Origin: Crotalaria pallida
Lineage: Eukaryota; Streptophyta; Magnoliopsida; Fabales; Fabaceae
Assembly: GCA_037953625.1 (NCBI GenBank)
Contig: CM075651.1
Coordinates: forward strand, 105,835,001-105,899,000
Reading direction: 5' to 3'
DNA: 64,000 bases
Shown: piece by piece, positions 1-12,400 of the stretch
Numbering within the stretch: position 1 is the stretch's first letter
How the letters are laid out: each line of letters begins with the position of its first letter
Made by a program: the position numbers and the translations under genes
Notes under the pieces: model-generated
Seen by the model: the letters and a program-made list of their open reading frames with translations, nothing else
Databases searched by the model: none
What the model was told of the DNA's origin: nothing

Positions 1-302
1 GAGGTTCTAACAAGTGTAGAATGGTTAAGAGAGTATTCTAAAGGCTTAGAATGGTCTAGGAATGTGTATTAGGACTTATAAGAACCATTATAATGATCCT
101 AAACAATACTTGAGTCCCCAAGGGACGTAAAGGGTCTATCATGAGACCTAGGAGGTTCTAACAGGTGTAGAATGGTTAAGAGAGTATTCTAAAGGCTTAG
201 AATGGTCTAGGAATGTGTATTAGGACTTATAATAACCATTAGAATGATCCTAAACATTGCTTGAGTCCCCAAGGGACGTAGAAGGTCTAGAATGAGTCCT
301 TG
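1..302. repeat. 3' end of a higher-order repeat unit cut by the window edge
   Basis: Two full monomers precede the first 121-bp monomer. The first carries gacgtaaagggtctatc and gagacctagg; the second has attgcttgagtcc followed by tctagaatgag. They match the last two monomers of the complete unit at 303-2235 (monomers at 1934 and 2085), so the 12-14-mer domain continues upstream of the window. Confidence 0.8.
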
Positions 303-423
303 GAGGTTCTAACAAGTGTAGAATGGTCTAGGAATGTGTATTAGGTCGTATAAGAACCATTAGAATGATCCTAAGCAATGCTTGAGTCCCCAAGGGACAT
401 AGAGGGTGTAGCATGAGTCCTTG
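303..423. repeat. Short 121-bp monomer (30-bp internal deletion), copy 1
   Basis: The 30 bp between the two internal tagaatggt words are missing, leaving one copy of the word followed directly by ctaggaatg. This is the expected product of deletion between direct repeats by slippage or recombination. It starts the 13-mer unit and is the clearest marker of the first domain. Confidence 0.95.
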
Positions 424-1631
424 GAGGTTCTAACAAGTGTAGAATGGTTAAGAGAGTATTCTAAAGGCTTAGAATGGTCTAGGAATGTGTATTAGGTCGT
501 ATAAGAACCATTAGAATGATCCTAAGCAATGCTTGAGTCCACAAGGGACGTAGAGGGTGTAGCATGAGTCCTTGGAGGTTCTAACAAGTGTAGAATGGTT
601 AAGAAAGTATTCTAAAGGCTTATAATGTTCTAGGAATGTGTGTTTGGACTTATAATAACCATTAGAATGATCCTAAACAATGCATGGTACCCCAAGGGAC
701 GTAGAGGGTGTAGCATGAGTCCTTGGAGGTTCTAACAAGTGTAGAATGGCTAAGAGAGTATTCTAAAGGCTTTGAATGGTCTAGGAATGTGTATTAGGTC
801 GTATAAGAACCATTAGAATGATCCTAAGCAATGCTTGAGTCCCCAAGGGCCATAGAGGGTGTAGCATGAGTCCTTGGAGGTTCTAACAAGTGTAGAATGG
901 TTAAGAGAGTATTCTAAAGGCTTAGAATGGTCTAGGAATGTGTATTAGGACTTATAATAACCATTAGAATGATCCTAAACAATGCATGGTACCCCAAGGG
1001 ACGTAGAGGGTGTAGCATAAGTCGTTGGAGGTTCTAACAAGTGTAGAATGGCTAAGAGAGTATTCTAAAGGCTTAGAATGGTCTAGGAATGTGTATTATT
1101 ACTTTTAAGAACCATTAGAATGATCCTAAACAATGCTTGAGTCCCCAACGGACGTAGAGGGTCTAGCATGAGTTCTTGGAGGTTCTAACAGGTGTAGAAT
1201 GGTTAAGAGAATATTCTAATGGCTTAGAATGGTCTAGGAATGTGTATTAGGACTTATAAGAACCATTAGAATGATCCTAAACATTGCTTGAATCCCCAAG
1301 GGACATAGAGGGTGTAGCATGAGTCCTTGGAGGTTCTAACAAGTGTAGAATGGTTAAGAGATTATTCTAAAGGCTTAGAATGGTCTAGGAATGTGTATTA
1401 GGTCGTATAAGAACCATTAGAATGATCCTAAACAATGCTTGAGTCCCCAAGGGACATAGAGGGTGTAGCATGAGTCGTTGGAGGTTCTAACAAGTGTAGA
1501 AATATTAAGAGAGTATTCTAAAGGCTTAGAATGGTCTAGGAATGTGTATTAGGACTTATAATAACCATTAGAATGATCATAAACATTGCATGGTACCCCA
1601 AGGGACGTAGAGGGTGTAGCATGAGACCTTG

Positions 1632-1933
1632 GAGGTTCTAACAAGTGTAGAATGGTTAAGAGAGTATTCTAAAGGCTTAGAATGGTCTAGGAATGTGTAT
1701 TAGGACTTATAAGAACCATTATAATGATCCTAAACAATACTTGAGTCCCCAAGGGATGTAGAGGGTCTAGCATTAGTCCTTGGAGGTTCTAACAGGTGTA
1801 GAATGGTTAAGAGAGTATTCTAAAGGCTTAGAATGGTCTAGGAATGTGTATTAGGACTTATAAGAACCATTATAATGATCCTAAACAATACTTGAGTCCC
1901 CAAGGGATGTAGAGGGTCTAGCATTAGTCCTTG
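1632..1933. repeat. Single-monomer tandem duplication inside the 13-mer
   Basis: Monomers 1632-1782 and 1783-1933 both carry gatgtagagggtctag and cattagtccttgg, and both have the agaaccattataatg variant. The units at 2236 and 4018 hold only one monomer with agcattag in this place (3565 and 5649). A one-monomer unequal exchange would explain it. Confidence 0.8.
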
Positions 1934-2235
1934 GAGGTTCTAACAGGTGTAGAATGGTTAAGAGAGTATTCTAAAGGCTTAGAATGGTCTAGGAATGTGT
2001 ATTAGGACTTATAAGAACCATTATAATGATCCTAAACAATACTTGAGTCCCCAAGGGACGTAAAGGGTCTATCATGAGACCTAGGAGGTTCTAACAGGTG
2101 TAGAATGGTTAAGAGAGTATTCTAAAGGCTTAGAATGGTCTAGGAATGTGTATTAGGACTTATAATAACCATTAGAATGATCCTAAACATTGCTTGAGTC
2201 CCCAAGGGACGTAGAGGGTCTAGAATGAGTCCTTG

Positions 2236-2356
2236 GAGGTTCTAACAAGTGTAGAATGGTCTAGGAATGTGTATTAGGTCGTATAAGAACCATTAGAATG
2301 ATCCTAAGCAATGCTTGAGTCCCCAAGGGACATAGAGGGTGTAGCATGAGTCCTTG
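2236..2356. repeat. Short 121-bp monomer, copy 2
   Basis: Same 30-bp deletion as at 303, at the head of the 12-mer unit, 1933 bp from the first copy. Confidence 0.95.
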
Positions 2357-4017
2357 GAGGTTCTAACAAGTGTAGAATGGTTAAGAGAGTATTCTAAAGG
2401 CTTAGAATGGTCTAGGAATGTGTATTAGGACTTATAATAACAATTAGAATGATCCTAAACAATGCTTGAGTCCACAAGGGACGTAGAGGGTGTAGCATGA
2501 GTCCTTGGAGGTTCTAACAAGTGTAGAATGGTTAAGAAAGTATTCTAAAGGCTTATAATGTTCTAGGAATGTGTATTTGGACTTATAATAACCATTAGAA
2601 TGATCCTAAACAATGCATGGTACCCCAAGGGACGTAGAGGGTGTAGCATGAGTCCTTGGAGGTTCTAACAAGTGTAGAATGGCTAAGAGAGTATTCTAAA
2701 GGCTTTGAATGGTCTAGGAATGTGTATTAGGTCGTATAAGAACCATTAGAATGATCCTAACCAATGCTTGAGTCCCCAAGGGACATAGAGGGTGTAGCAT
2801 GAGTCCTTGGAGGTTCTAACAAGTGTAGAATGGTTAAGAGAGTATTCTAAAGGCTTAGAATGGTCTAGGAATGTGTATTAGGACTTATAATAACCATTAG
2901 AATGATCCTAAACAATGCATGGTACCCCAAGGGACGTAGAGGGTGTAGCATAAGTCCTTGGAGGTTATAACAAGTGTAGAATGGCTAAGAGAGTATTCTA
3001 AAGGCTTAGAATGGTCTAGGAATGTGTATTATTACTTTTAAGAACCATTAGAATGATCCTAAACAATGCTTGAGTCCCCAACGGACGTAGAGGGTCTAGC
3101 ATGAGTTCTTGGAGGTTCTAACAGGTGTAGAATGGTTAAGAGAATATTCTAATGGCTTAGAATGGTCTAGGAATGTGTATTAGGACTTATAAGAACCATT
3201 AGAATGATCCTAAACATTGCTTGAATCCCCAAGGGACATAGAGGGTGTAGCATGAGTCCTTGGAGGTTCTAACAAGTGTAGAATGGTTAAGAGATTATTC
3301 TAAAGGCTTAGAATGGTCTAGGAATGTGTATTAGGTCGTATAAGAACCATTAGAATGATCCTAAACAATGCTTGAGTCCCCAAGGGACATAGAGGGTGTA
3401 GCATGAGTCGTTGGAGGTTCTAACAAGTGTAGAAATATTAAGAGAGTATTCTAAAGGCTTAGAATGGTCTAGGAATGTGTATTAGGACTTATAATAACCA
3501 TTAGAATGATCATAAACATTGCATGGTACCCCAAGGGACGTAGAGGGTGTAGCATGAGACCTTGGAGGTTCTAACAAGTGTAGAATGGTTAAGAGAGTAT
3601 TCTAAAGGCTTAGAATGGTCTAGGAATGTGTATTAGGACTTATAAGAACCATTATAATGATCCTAAACAATACTTGAGTCCCCAAGGGATGTAGAGGGTC
3701 TAGCATTAGTCCTTGGAGGTTCTAACAGGTGTAGAATGGTTAAGAGAGTATTCTAAAGGCTTAGAATGGTCTAGGAATGTGTATTAGGACTTATAAGAAC
3801 CATTATAATGATCCTAAACAATACTTGAGTCCCCAAGGGACGTAAAGGGTCTATCATGAGACCTAGGAGGTTCTAACAGGTGTAGAATGGTTAAGAGAGT
3901 ATTCTAAAGGCTTAGAATGGTCTAGGAATGTGTATTAGGACTTATAATAACCATTAGAATGATCCTAAACATTGCTTGAGTCCCCAAGGGACGTAGAGGG
4001 TCTAGAATGAGTCCTTG
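2236..4017. repeat. Higher-order repeat, 12 monomers (1782 bp)
   Basis: One 121-bp monomer plus eleven 151-bp monomers give 1782 bp. Relative to the 14-mer at 4018-6101, two monomers are missing near the start. The second monomer (2357-2507) begins with gaatggttaagag like its homologue but continues with aataacaatt and gagtccacaag, so the junction lies between about 2380 and 2430. The breakpoint differs from that of the 13-mer unit (526-541), so the two losses are not one inherited event. Confidence 0.85.
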
Positions 4018-4138
4018 GAGGTTCTAACAAGTGTAGAATGGTCTAGGAATGTGTATTAGGTCGTATAAGAACCATTAGAATGATCCTAAGCAATGCTTGA
4101 GTCCCCAAGGGACATAGAGGGTGTAGCATGAGTCCTTG
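4018..4138. repeat. Short 121-bp monomer, copy 3
   Basis: Same 30-bp deletion as at 303 and 2236, at the head of the 14-mer unit. Confidence 0.95.
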
Positions 4139-6101
4139 GAGGTTCTAACAAGTGTAGAATGGTTAAGAGAGTATTCTAAAGGCTTAGAATGGTCTAGGAA
4201 TGTGTATTAGGTCGTATAAGAACCATTAGAATGATCCTAAGCAATGCTTGAGTCCCCAAGGGACGTAGAGGGTGTAGCATGAGTCCTTGGAGGTTCTAAC
4301 AAGTGTAGAATGGTTAAGAGAGTATTCTAAAGGCTTAGAATGGTCTAGGAATGTGTATAAGGACTTATAAGAACCATTAGAATGATCCTAAACAATGCTT
4401 GAGTCCCCAAGGGACGTAGAGGGTGTAGCATGAGTCCTTGGAGGTTCTAACAAGTGTAGAATGTTTAAGAGAGTATTCTAAAGGCTTAGAATGGTCTAGG
4501 AATGTGTATTAGGACTTATAATAACAATTAGAATGATCCTAAACAATGCTTGAGTCCACAAGGGACGTAGAGGGTGTAGCATGAGTCCTTGGAGGTTCTA
4601 ACAAGTGTAGAATGGTTAAGAAAGTATTCTAAAGGCTTATAATGTTCTAGGAATGTGTATTTGGACTTATAATAACCATTAGAATGATCCTAAACAATGC
4701 ATGGTACCCCAAGGGACGTAGAGGGTGTAGCATGAGTCCTTGGAGGTTCTAACAAGTGTAGAATGGCTAAGAGAGTATTCTAAAGGCTTTGAATGGTCTA
4801 GGAATGTGTATTAGGTCGTATAAGAACCATTAGAATGATCCTAACCAATGCTTGAGTCCCCAAGGGACATAGAGGGTGTAGCATGAGTCCTTGGAGGTTC
4901 TAACAAGTGTAGAATGGTTAAGAGAGTATTCTAAAGGCTTAGAATGGTCTAGGAATGTGTATTAGGACTTATAATAACCATTAGAATGATCCTAAACAAT
5001 GCATGGTACCCCAAGGGACGTAGAGGGTGTAGCATAAGTCCTTGGAGGTTCTAACAAGTGTAGAATGGCTAAGAGAGTATTCTAAAGGCTTAGAATGGTC
5101 TAGGAATGTGTATTATTACTTTTAAGAACCATTAGAATGATCCTAAACAATGCTTGAGTCCCCAACGGACGTAGAGGGTCTAGCATGAGTTCTTGGAGGT
5201 TCTAACAGGTGTAGAATGGTTAAGAGAATATTCTAATGGCTTAGAATGGTCTAGGAATGTGTATTAGGACTTATAAGAACCATTAGAATGATCCTAAACA
5301 TTGCTTGAATCCCCAAGGGACATAGAGGGTGTAGCATGAGTCCTTGGAGGTTCTAACAAGTGTAGAATGGTTAAGAGATTATTCTAAAGGCTTAGAATGG
5401 TCTAGGAATGTGTATTAGGTCGTATAAGAACCATTAGAATGATCCTAAACAATGCTTGAGTCCCCAAGGGACATAGAGGGTGTAGCATGAGTCCTTGGAG
5501 GTTCTAACAAGTGTAGAAATATTAAGAGAGTATTCTAAAGGCTTAGAATGGTCTAGGAATGTGTATTAGGACTTATAATAACCATTAGAATGATCATAAA
5601 CATTGCATGGTACCCCAAGGGACGTAGAGGGTGTAGCATGAGACCTTGGAGGTTCTAACAAGTGTAGAATGGTTAAGAGAGTATTCTAAAGGCTTAGAAT
5701 GGTCTAGGAATGTGTATTAGGACTTATAAGAACCATTATAATGATCCTAAACAATACTTGAGTCCCCAAGGGATGTAGAGGGTCTAGCATTAGTCCTTAG
5801 AGGTTCTAACAGGTGTTGAATGGTTAAGAGAGTATTCTAAAGGCTTAGAATGGTCTAGGAATGTGTATTAGGACTTATAAGAACCATTATAATGATCCTA
5901 AACAATACTTGAGTCCCCAAGGGACGTAAAGGGTCTATCATGAGACCTAGGAGGTTCTAACAGGTGTAGAATGGTTAAGAGAGTATTCTAAAGGCTTAGA
6001 ATGGTCTAGGAATGTGTATTAGGACTTATAATAACCATTAGAATGATCCTAAACATTGCTTGAGTCCCCAAGGGACGTAGAGGGTCTAGAATGAGTCCTT
6101 G
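4018..6101. repeat. Higher-order repeat, 14 monomers (2084 bp), longest form
   Basis: One 121-bp monomer plus thirteen 151-bp monomers give 2084 bp. It keeps two monomers that the 13- and 12-mer units lack: one with gtgtataaggacttataag (marker at 4357) and one with gaatgtttaagag. Because the shorter units contain chimeric monomers explained by loss from this form, this is probably closest to the ancestral unit of the domain. Confidence 0.85.
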
Positions 6102-6222
6102 GAGGTTCTAACAAGTGTAGAATGGTCTAGGAATGTGTATTAGGTCGTATAAGAACCATTAGAATGATCCTAAGCAATGCTTGAGTCCCCAAGGGACATA
6201 GAGGGTGTAGCATGAGTCCTTG
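6102..6222. repeat. Short 121-bp monomer, copy 4 (last)
   Basis: Last occurrence of the 30-bp deletion that I saw. The marker is absent from the remaining 58 kb, so it stayed confined to the first domain. Confidence 0.9.
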
Positions 6223-6826
6223 GAGGTTCTAACAAGTGTAGAATGGTTAAGAGAGTATTCTAAAGGCTTAGAATGGTCTAGGAATGTGTATTAGGTCGTA
6301 TAAGAACCATTAGAATGATCCTAAGCAATGCTTGAGTCCCCAAGGGACGTAGAGGGTGTAGCATGAGTCCTTGGAGGTTCTAACAAGTGTAGAATGGTTA
6401 AGAGAGTATTCTAAAGGCTTAGAATGGTCTAGGAATGTGTATAAGGACTTATAAGAACCATTAGAATGATCCTAAACAATGCTTGAGTCCCCAAGGGACG
6501 TAGAGGGTGTAGCATGAGTCCTTGGAGGTTCTAACAAGTGTAGAATGTTTAAGAGAGTATTCTAAAGGCTTAGAATGGTCTAGGAATGTGTATTAGGACT
6601 TATAATAACAATTAGAATGATCCTAAACAATGCTTGAGTCCCCAAGGGACGTAGAGGGTGTAACATGAGTCCTTGGAGGTTCTAACAAGTGTAGAATGGT
6701 TAAGAAAGTATTCTAAAGGCTTATAATGTTCTAGGATTGTGTATTTGGACTTATAATAACCATTAGAATGATCCTAAACAATGCATGGTACCCCAAGGGA
6801 CGTAGAGGGTGTAGCATGAGTCCTTG
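6102..6826. repeat. Partial fourth unit of the first higher-order family
   Basis: It starts with the fourth 121-bp monomer and then follows the 14-mer order (ataaggactt at 6441 is 2084 bp after 4357). It carries small private changes such as gtgtaacatgag at 6659 and ctaggattgtg near 6731. After about 6.8 kb the order no longer follows the 14-mer and the next domain begins. Confidence 0.75.
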
Positions 6827-6976
6827 GAGGTTCTAACAAGTGTAGAATGGCTAAGAGAGTATTCTAAAGGCTTAGAATGGTCTAGGAATGTGTATTAGGC
6901 TTATAAAAACCATTAGAATGATCCTAGACAATGCTTGAGTCCCCTAGGGACGTAGTGGGTCTAGCATGAGTCCTTT
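6827..6976. repeat. 150-bp monomer marking the change of domain
   Basis: It reads gtattaggcttataaaaacc where the consensus has attaggacttataagaacc, a one-base loss, followed by tcctagacaatg, cccctaggg and gtcctttgagg. It explains why markers before and after it are 3019 rather than 3020 bp from their partners (6441 and 9460). Confidence 0.8.
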
Positions 6977-7120
6977 GAGGTTCTAACAGGTGTAGAATGG
7001 TTAAGAGAGTATTCTAATGGCTTAGAATGGTCTAGGAATATGTATTAGGACTTATAAGAACCATTAGAATGATCCTAAACATTGCTTGAATCCCCAAGGG
7101 ACGTAGAGGGTGTAGCATGA

Positions 7121-10100
7121 GACCTTGGAGGTTCTAACAGGTGTAGAATGGTTAAGAGATTATTCTAAAGGCTTAGAATGGTCTAGGAATGTATATTAGG
7201 TCGTATAAGAACCAATAGAATGATCCTAAACAATGCTTGAGTCCCCAAGGGACATAGAGGGTGTAGCATGAGTCCTTGGAGGTTCTAACAAGTGTAGAAT
7301 GGTTAAGAGAGTATTCTAAAGGCTTAGAATGGTCTAGGAATGTGTATTAGGACTTATAATAACCATTAGAATGATCATAAACATTGCATGGTACCCCAAG
7401 GGACGTAGAGGGTGTAGCATGAGACCTTGGAGGTTCTAACAAGTGTAGAATGGTTAAGAGAGTATTCTAAAGGCTTAGAATGGTCTAGGAATGTGTATTA
7501 GGACTTATAAGAACCATTATAATGATCCTAAACAATACTTGATTCCCCAAGGAACGTAGAGGGTCTATCATGAGACCTAGGAGGTTCTAACAGGTATAGA
7601 ATGGTTAAGAGAGTATTCTAAAGGCTTAGAATTGTCTAGGAATGTGTATTAGAACTTATAATAACCATTAGAATGATCCTAAACATTGCTTGAGTCCCCA
7701 AGGGACGTAGAGGGTCTAGAATGAGTCCTTGGAGGTTCTAACACGTGTAGAATGGTTAAGAGAGTATTCTAAAGGCTTAGAATGGTCTAGGAATGTGTAT
7801 TAGGACTTATAAGAACCATTAGAATGATCCTAAACAATGCTTGAGTCCCCAAGGGACGTAGAGGGTGTAGCATGAGTCCTTGGAGGTTCTAACAAGTGTA
7901 GAATGTTTAAGAGAGTATTCTAAAGGCTTAGAATGGTCTAGGAATGTGTATTAGGACTTATAATAACAATTAGAATGATCCTAAACAATGCTTGAGTCCC
8001 CAAGGGACGTAGAGGGTGTAGCATGAGTCCTTGGAGGTTCTAACAAGTGTAGAATGGTTAAGAAAGTATTCTAAAGGCTTATAATGTTCTAGGAATGTGT
8101 ATTTGGACTTATAATAACCATTAGAATGATCCTAAACAATGCATGGTACCCCAAGGGACGTAGAGGGTGTAGCATGAGTCCTTGGAGGTTCTAACAAGTG
8201 TAGAATGGCTAAGAGAGTATTCTAAAGGCTTAGAATGGTCTAGGAATGTGTATTAGGTCGTATAAGAACCATTAGAATGATCCTAAGCAATGCTTGAGTC
8301 CCCAAGGGACATAGAGGGTGTAGCATGAGTCCTTGGAGGTTCTAACAAGTGTAGAATGGTTAAGAGAGTATTCTAAAGGCTTAGAATGGTCTAGGAATGT
8401 GTATTAGGACTTATAATAACCATTAGAATGATCCTAAACAATGCATGGTACCCCAAGGGACGTAGAGGGTGTAGCATAAGTCCTTGGAGGTTCTAACAAG
8501 TGTAGAATGGCTAAGAGAGTATTCTAAAGGCTTAGAATGGTCTAGGAATGTGTATTATTACTTTTAAGAACCATTAGAATGATCCTAAACAATGCTTGAG
8601 TCCCCAACGGACGTAGAGGGTCTAGCATGAGTTCTTGGAGGTTCTAACAGGTGTAGAATGGTTAAGAGAATATTCTAATGGCTTAGAATGGTCTAGGAAT
8701 GTGTATTAGGACTTATAAGAACCATTAGAATGATCCTAAACATTGCTTGAATCCCCAAGGGACATAGAGGGTGTAGCATGAGTCCTTGGAGGTTCTAACA
8801 GGTGTAGAATGGTTAAGAGATTATTCTAAAGGCTTAGAATGGTCTAGGAATGTGTATTAGGACTTATAAGAACCATTAGAATGACCCTAAACAACGTTTG
8901 AGTCCCCAAGGGACGTAGAGGGTCTAGCATGAGTCTTTGGAGGTTCTAACAGGTGTAGAATGGTTAAGAGAGTATTCTAAAGGCTTAGAATGGTCTAGGA
9001 ATGTGTATTAGGACTTATAATAACCATTAGAATGATCCTAAACATTGCATGGTACCCCAAGGGACGTAGAGGGTGTAGCATGAGTCCTTGGAGGTTCTAA
9101 CAAGTGTAGAATGGTTAAGAGAGTACTCTAAAGGCTTAGAATGGTCAAGGAATGTGTATTAGGACATACAAGAACCATTAGAATGATCCTAAACAATGCT
9201 TGAGTCCCCAAGGGACGTAGAGGGTCTAGCATGAGTCCTTGGAGGTTCTAACAAGTGTAGAATGGTTAAGAGAGTATTCTAAAGGCTTAGAATGGTCTAG
9301 GAATGTGTATTAGGACTTATAAGAACTATTAGAATGATCCTAAACATTGCTTGAATCCCCAAGGGACGTAGAAGGTGTAGCATGAGTCCTTGGAGGTTCT
9401 AACACGTGAAGAATGGTTAAGAGAGTATTCTAAAGGCTTAGAATGGTCTAGGAATGTGTATAAGGACTTATAAGAACCATTAGAATGATCCTAAACAATG
9501 CTTGAGTCCCCAAGGGACGTAGAGGGTGTAGCATGAGTCCTTGGAGGTTCTAACAAGTGTAGAATGTTTAAGAGAGTATTCTAAAGGCTTAGAATGGTCT
9601 AGGAATGTGTATTAGGACTTATAATAACAATTAGAATGATCCTAAACAATGCTTGAGTCCCCAAGGGACGTAGAGGGTGTAACATGAGTCCTTGGAGGTT
9701 CTAACAAGTGTAGAATGGTTAAGAAAGTATTCTAAAGGCTTATAATGTTCTAGGATTGTGTATTTGGACTTATAATAACCATTAGAATGATCCTAAACAT
9801 TGCATGGTACCCCAAGGGACGTAGAGGGTGTAGCATGAGTCCTTGGAGGTTCTAACAAGTGTAGAATGGTTAAGAGAGTACTCTAAAGGCTTAGAATGGT
9901 CAAGGAATGTGTATTAGGACATACAAGAACCATTAGAATGATCCTAAACAATGCTTGAGTCCCCAAGGGACGTAGAGGGTCTAGCATGAGTCCTTGGAGG
10001 TTCTAACAAGTGTAGAATGGTTAAGAGAGTATTCTAAAGGCTTAGAATGGTCTAGGAATGTGTATTAGGACTTATAAGAACTATTAGAATGATCCTAAAC

Positions 10101-10140
10101 ATTGCTTGAATCCCCAAGGGACGTAGAAGGTGTAGCATGA
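7121..10140. repeat. 20-mer higher-order repeat (3020 bp), copy 1
   Basis: Diagnostic variants recur exactly 3020 bp later: gtatattagg at 7191 and 10211, gattccccaa at 7541 and 10561, gagtactcta at 9121 and 12141. The unit contains the gaccctaaacaacgtttg monomer (about 8.88 kb), an agtccccaacgg monomer and several ggtacc monomers. Its last part is not a simple continuation: about 9.41-9.80 kb resembles 6.39-6.78 kb (3019 bp earlier), and about 9.80-10.14 kb repeats 9.05-9.39 kb (755 bp, five monomers). Confidence 0.8.
9800..10140. repeat. Segment duplicated from 755 bp upstream (5-monomer step)
   Basis: The pair gagtactcta with ggtcaagg, and ggacatacaag after it, occur at 9121 onward and again from 9876, a 755-bp step of five monomers. 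The following monomer, with gaactattag and gtagaaggtgtag, is shared too. The 3020-bp step then resumes at about 10141. It is a mosaic junction within the 20-mer domain. Confidence 0.7.
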
Positions 10141-12400
10141 GACCTTGGAGGTTCTAACAGGTGTAGAATGGTTAAGAGATTATTCTAAAGGCTTAGAATG
10201 GTCTAGGAATGTATATTAGGTCGTATAAGAACCAATAGAATGATCCTAAACAATGCTTGAGTCCCCAAGGGACATAGAGGGTGTAGCATGAGTCCTTGGA
10301 GGTTCTAACAAGTGTAGAATGGTTAAGAGAGTATTCTAAAGGCTTAGAATGGTCTAGGAATGTGTATTAGGACTTATAATAACCATTAGAATGATCATAA
10401 ACATTGCATGGTACCCCAAGGGACGTAGAGGGTGTAGCATGAGACCTTGGAGGTTCTAACAAGTGTAGAATGGTTAAGAGAGTATTCTAAAGGCTTAGAA
10501 TGGTCTAGGAATGTGTATTAGGACTTATAAGAACCATTATAATGATCCTAAACAATACTTGATTCCCCAAGGGACGTAGAGGGTCTATCATGAGACCTAG
10601 GAGGTTCTAACAGGTATAGAATGGTTAAGAGAGTATTCTAAAGGCTTAGAATTGTCTAGGAATGTGTATTAGAACTTATAATAACCATTAGAATGATCCT
10701 AAACATTGCTTGAGTCCCCAAGGGACGTAGAGGGTCTAGAATGAGTCCTTGGAGGTTCTAACACGTGTAGAATGGTTAAGAGAGTATTCTAAAGGCTTAG
10801 AATGGTCTAGGAATGTGTATTAGGACTTATAAGAACCATTAGAATGATCCTAAACAATGCTTGAGTCCCCAAGGGACGTAGAGGGTGTAGCATGAGTCCT
10901 TGGAGGTTCTAACAAGTGTAGAATGTTTAAGAGAGTATTCTAAAGGCTTAGAATGGTCTAGGAATGTGTATTAGGACTTATAATAACAATTAGAATGATC
11001 CTAAACAATGCTTGAGTCCCCAAGGGACGTAGAGGGTGTAGCATGAGTCCTAGGAGGTTCTAACAAGTGTAGAATGGTTAAGAAAGTATTCTAAAGGCTT
11101 ATAATGTTCTAGGAATGTGTATTTGGACTTATAATAACCATTAGAATGATCCTAAACAATGCATGGTACCCCAAGGGACGTAGAGGGTGTAGCATGAGTC
11201 CTTGGAGGTTCTAACAAGTGTAGAATGGCTAAGAGAGTATTCTAAAGGCTTAGAATGGTCTAGGAATGTGTATTAGGTCGTATAAGAACCATTAGAATGA
11301 TCCTAAGCAATGCTTGAGTCCCCAAGGGACATAGAGGGTGTAGCATGAGTCCTTGGAGGTTCTAACAAGTGTAGAATGGTTAAGAGAGTATTCTAAAGGC
11401 TTAGAATGGTCTAGGAATGTGTATTAGGACTTATAATAACCATTAGAATGATCCTAAACAATGCATGGTACCCCAAGGGACGTAGAGGGTGTAGCATAAG
11501 TCCTTGGAGGTTCTAACAAGTGTAGAATGGCTAAGAGAGTATTCTAAAGGCTTAGAATGGTCTAGGAATGTGTATTATTACTTTTAAGAACCATTAGAAT
11601 GATCCTAAACAATGCTTGAGTCCCCAACGGACGTAGAGGGTCTAGCATGAGTTCTTGGAGGTTCTAACAGGTGTAGAATGGTTAAGAGAATATTCTAATG
11701 GCTTAGAATGGTCTAGGAATGTGTATTAGGACTTATAAGAACCATTAGAATGATCCTAAACATTGCTTGAATCCCCAAGGGACATAGAGGGTGTAGCATG
11801 AGTCCTTGGAGGTTCTAACAGGTGTAGAATGGTTAAGAGATTATTCTAAAGGCTTAGAATGGTCTAGGAATGTGTATTAGGACTTATAAGAACCATTAGA
11901 ATGACCCTAAACAACGTTTGAGTCCCCAAGGGACGTAGAGGGTCTAGCATGAGTCTTTGGAGGTTCTAACAGGTGTAGAATGGTTAAGAGAGTATTCTAA
12001 AGGCTTAGAATGGTCTAGGAATGTGTATTAGGACTTATAATAACCATTAGAATGATCCTAAACATTGCATGGTACCCCAAGGGACGTAGAGGGTGTAGCA
12101 TGAGTCCTTGGAGGTTCTAACAAGTGTAGAATGGTTAAGAGAGTACTCTAAAGGCTTAGAATGGTCAAGGAATGTGTATTAGGACATACAAGAACCATTA
12201 GAATGATCCTAAACAATGCTTGAGTCCCCAAGGGACGTAGAGGGTCTAGCATGAGTCCTTGGAGGTTCTAACAAGTGTAGAATGGTTAAGAGAGTATTCT
12301 AAAGGCTTAGAATGGTCTAGGAATGTGTATTAGGACTTATAAGAACTATTAGAATTATCCTAAACATTGCTTGAATCCCCAAGGGACGTAGACGGTGTAG
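10141..12400. repeat. 20-mer higher-order repeat, copy 2 (partial)
   Basis: It follows 7121-9380 at a constant 3020-bp offset, with only scattered single-base differences, for example gattccccaagggacg here against gattccccaaggaacg in copy 1, tcctaggagg at about 11050 against tccttggagg, and agaattatcc at 12352 against agaatgatcc. After about 12.4 kb (gtagacggtgtag, aacacgtgaag) the order leaves that of copy 1. Confidence 0.8.

Larger units (their letters stand above)
303..2235. repeat. Higher-order repeat, 13 monomers (1933 bp)
   Basis: The unit begins with a 121-bp short monomer and holds twelve 151-bp monomers, which exactly accounts for 1933 bp. Its second monomer (424-574) is a chimera: it carries taggtcgtataag and cctaagcaatg of one type, then gagtccacaag of a monomer that sits two places further on in the 4018-6101 unit. 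The switch lies between 526 and 541. The unit also has one extra copy of the monomer with gatgtagagg and agcattag (1632 and 1783). Thus 13 equals the 14-mer minus two plus one. Confidence 0.85.
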
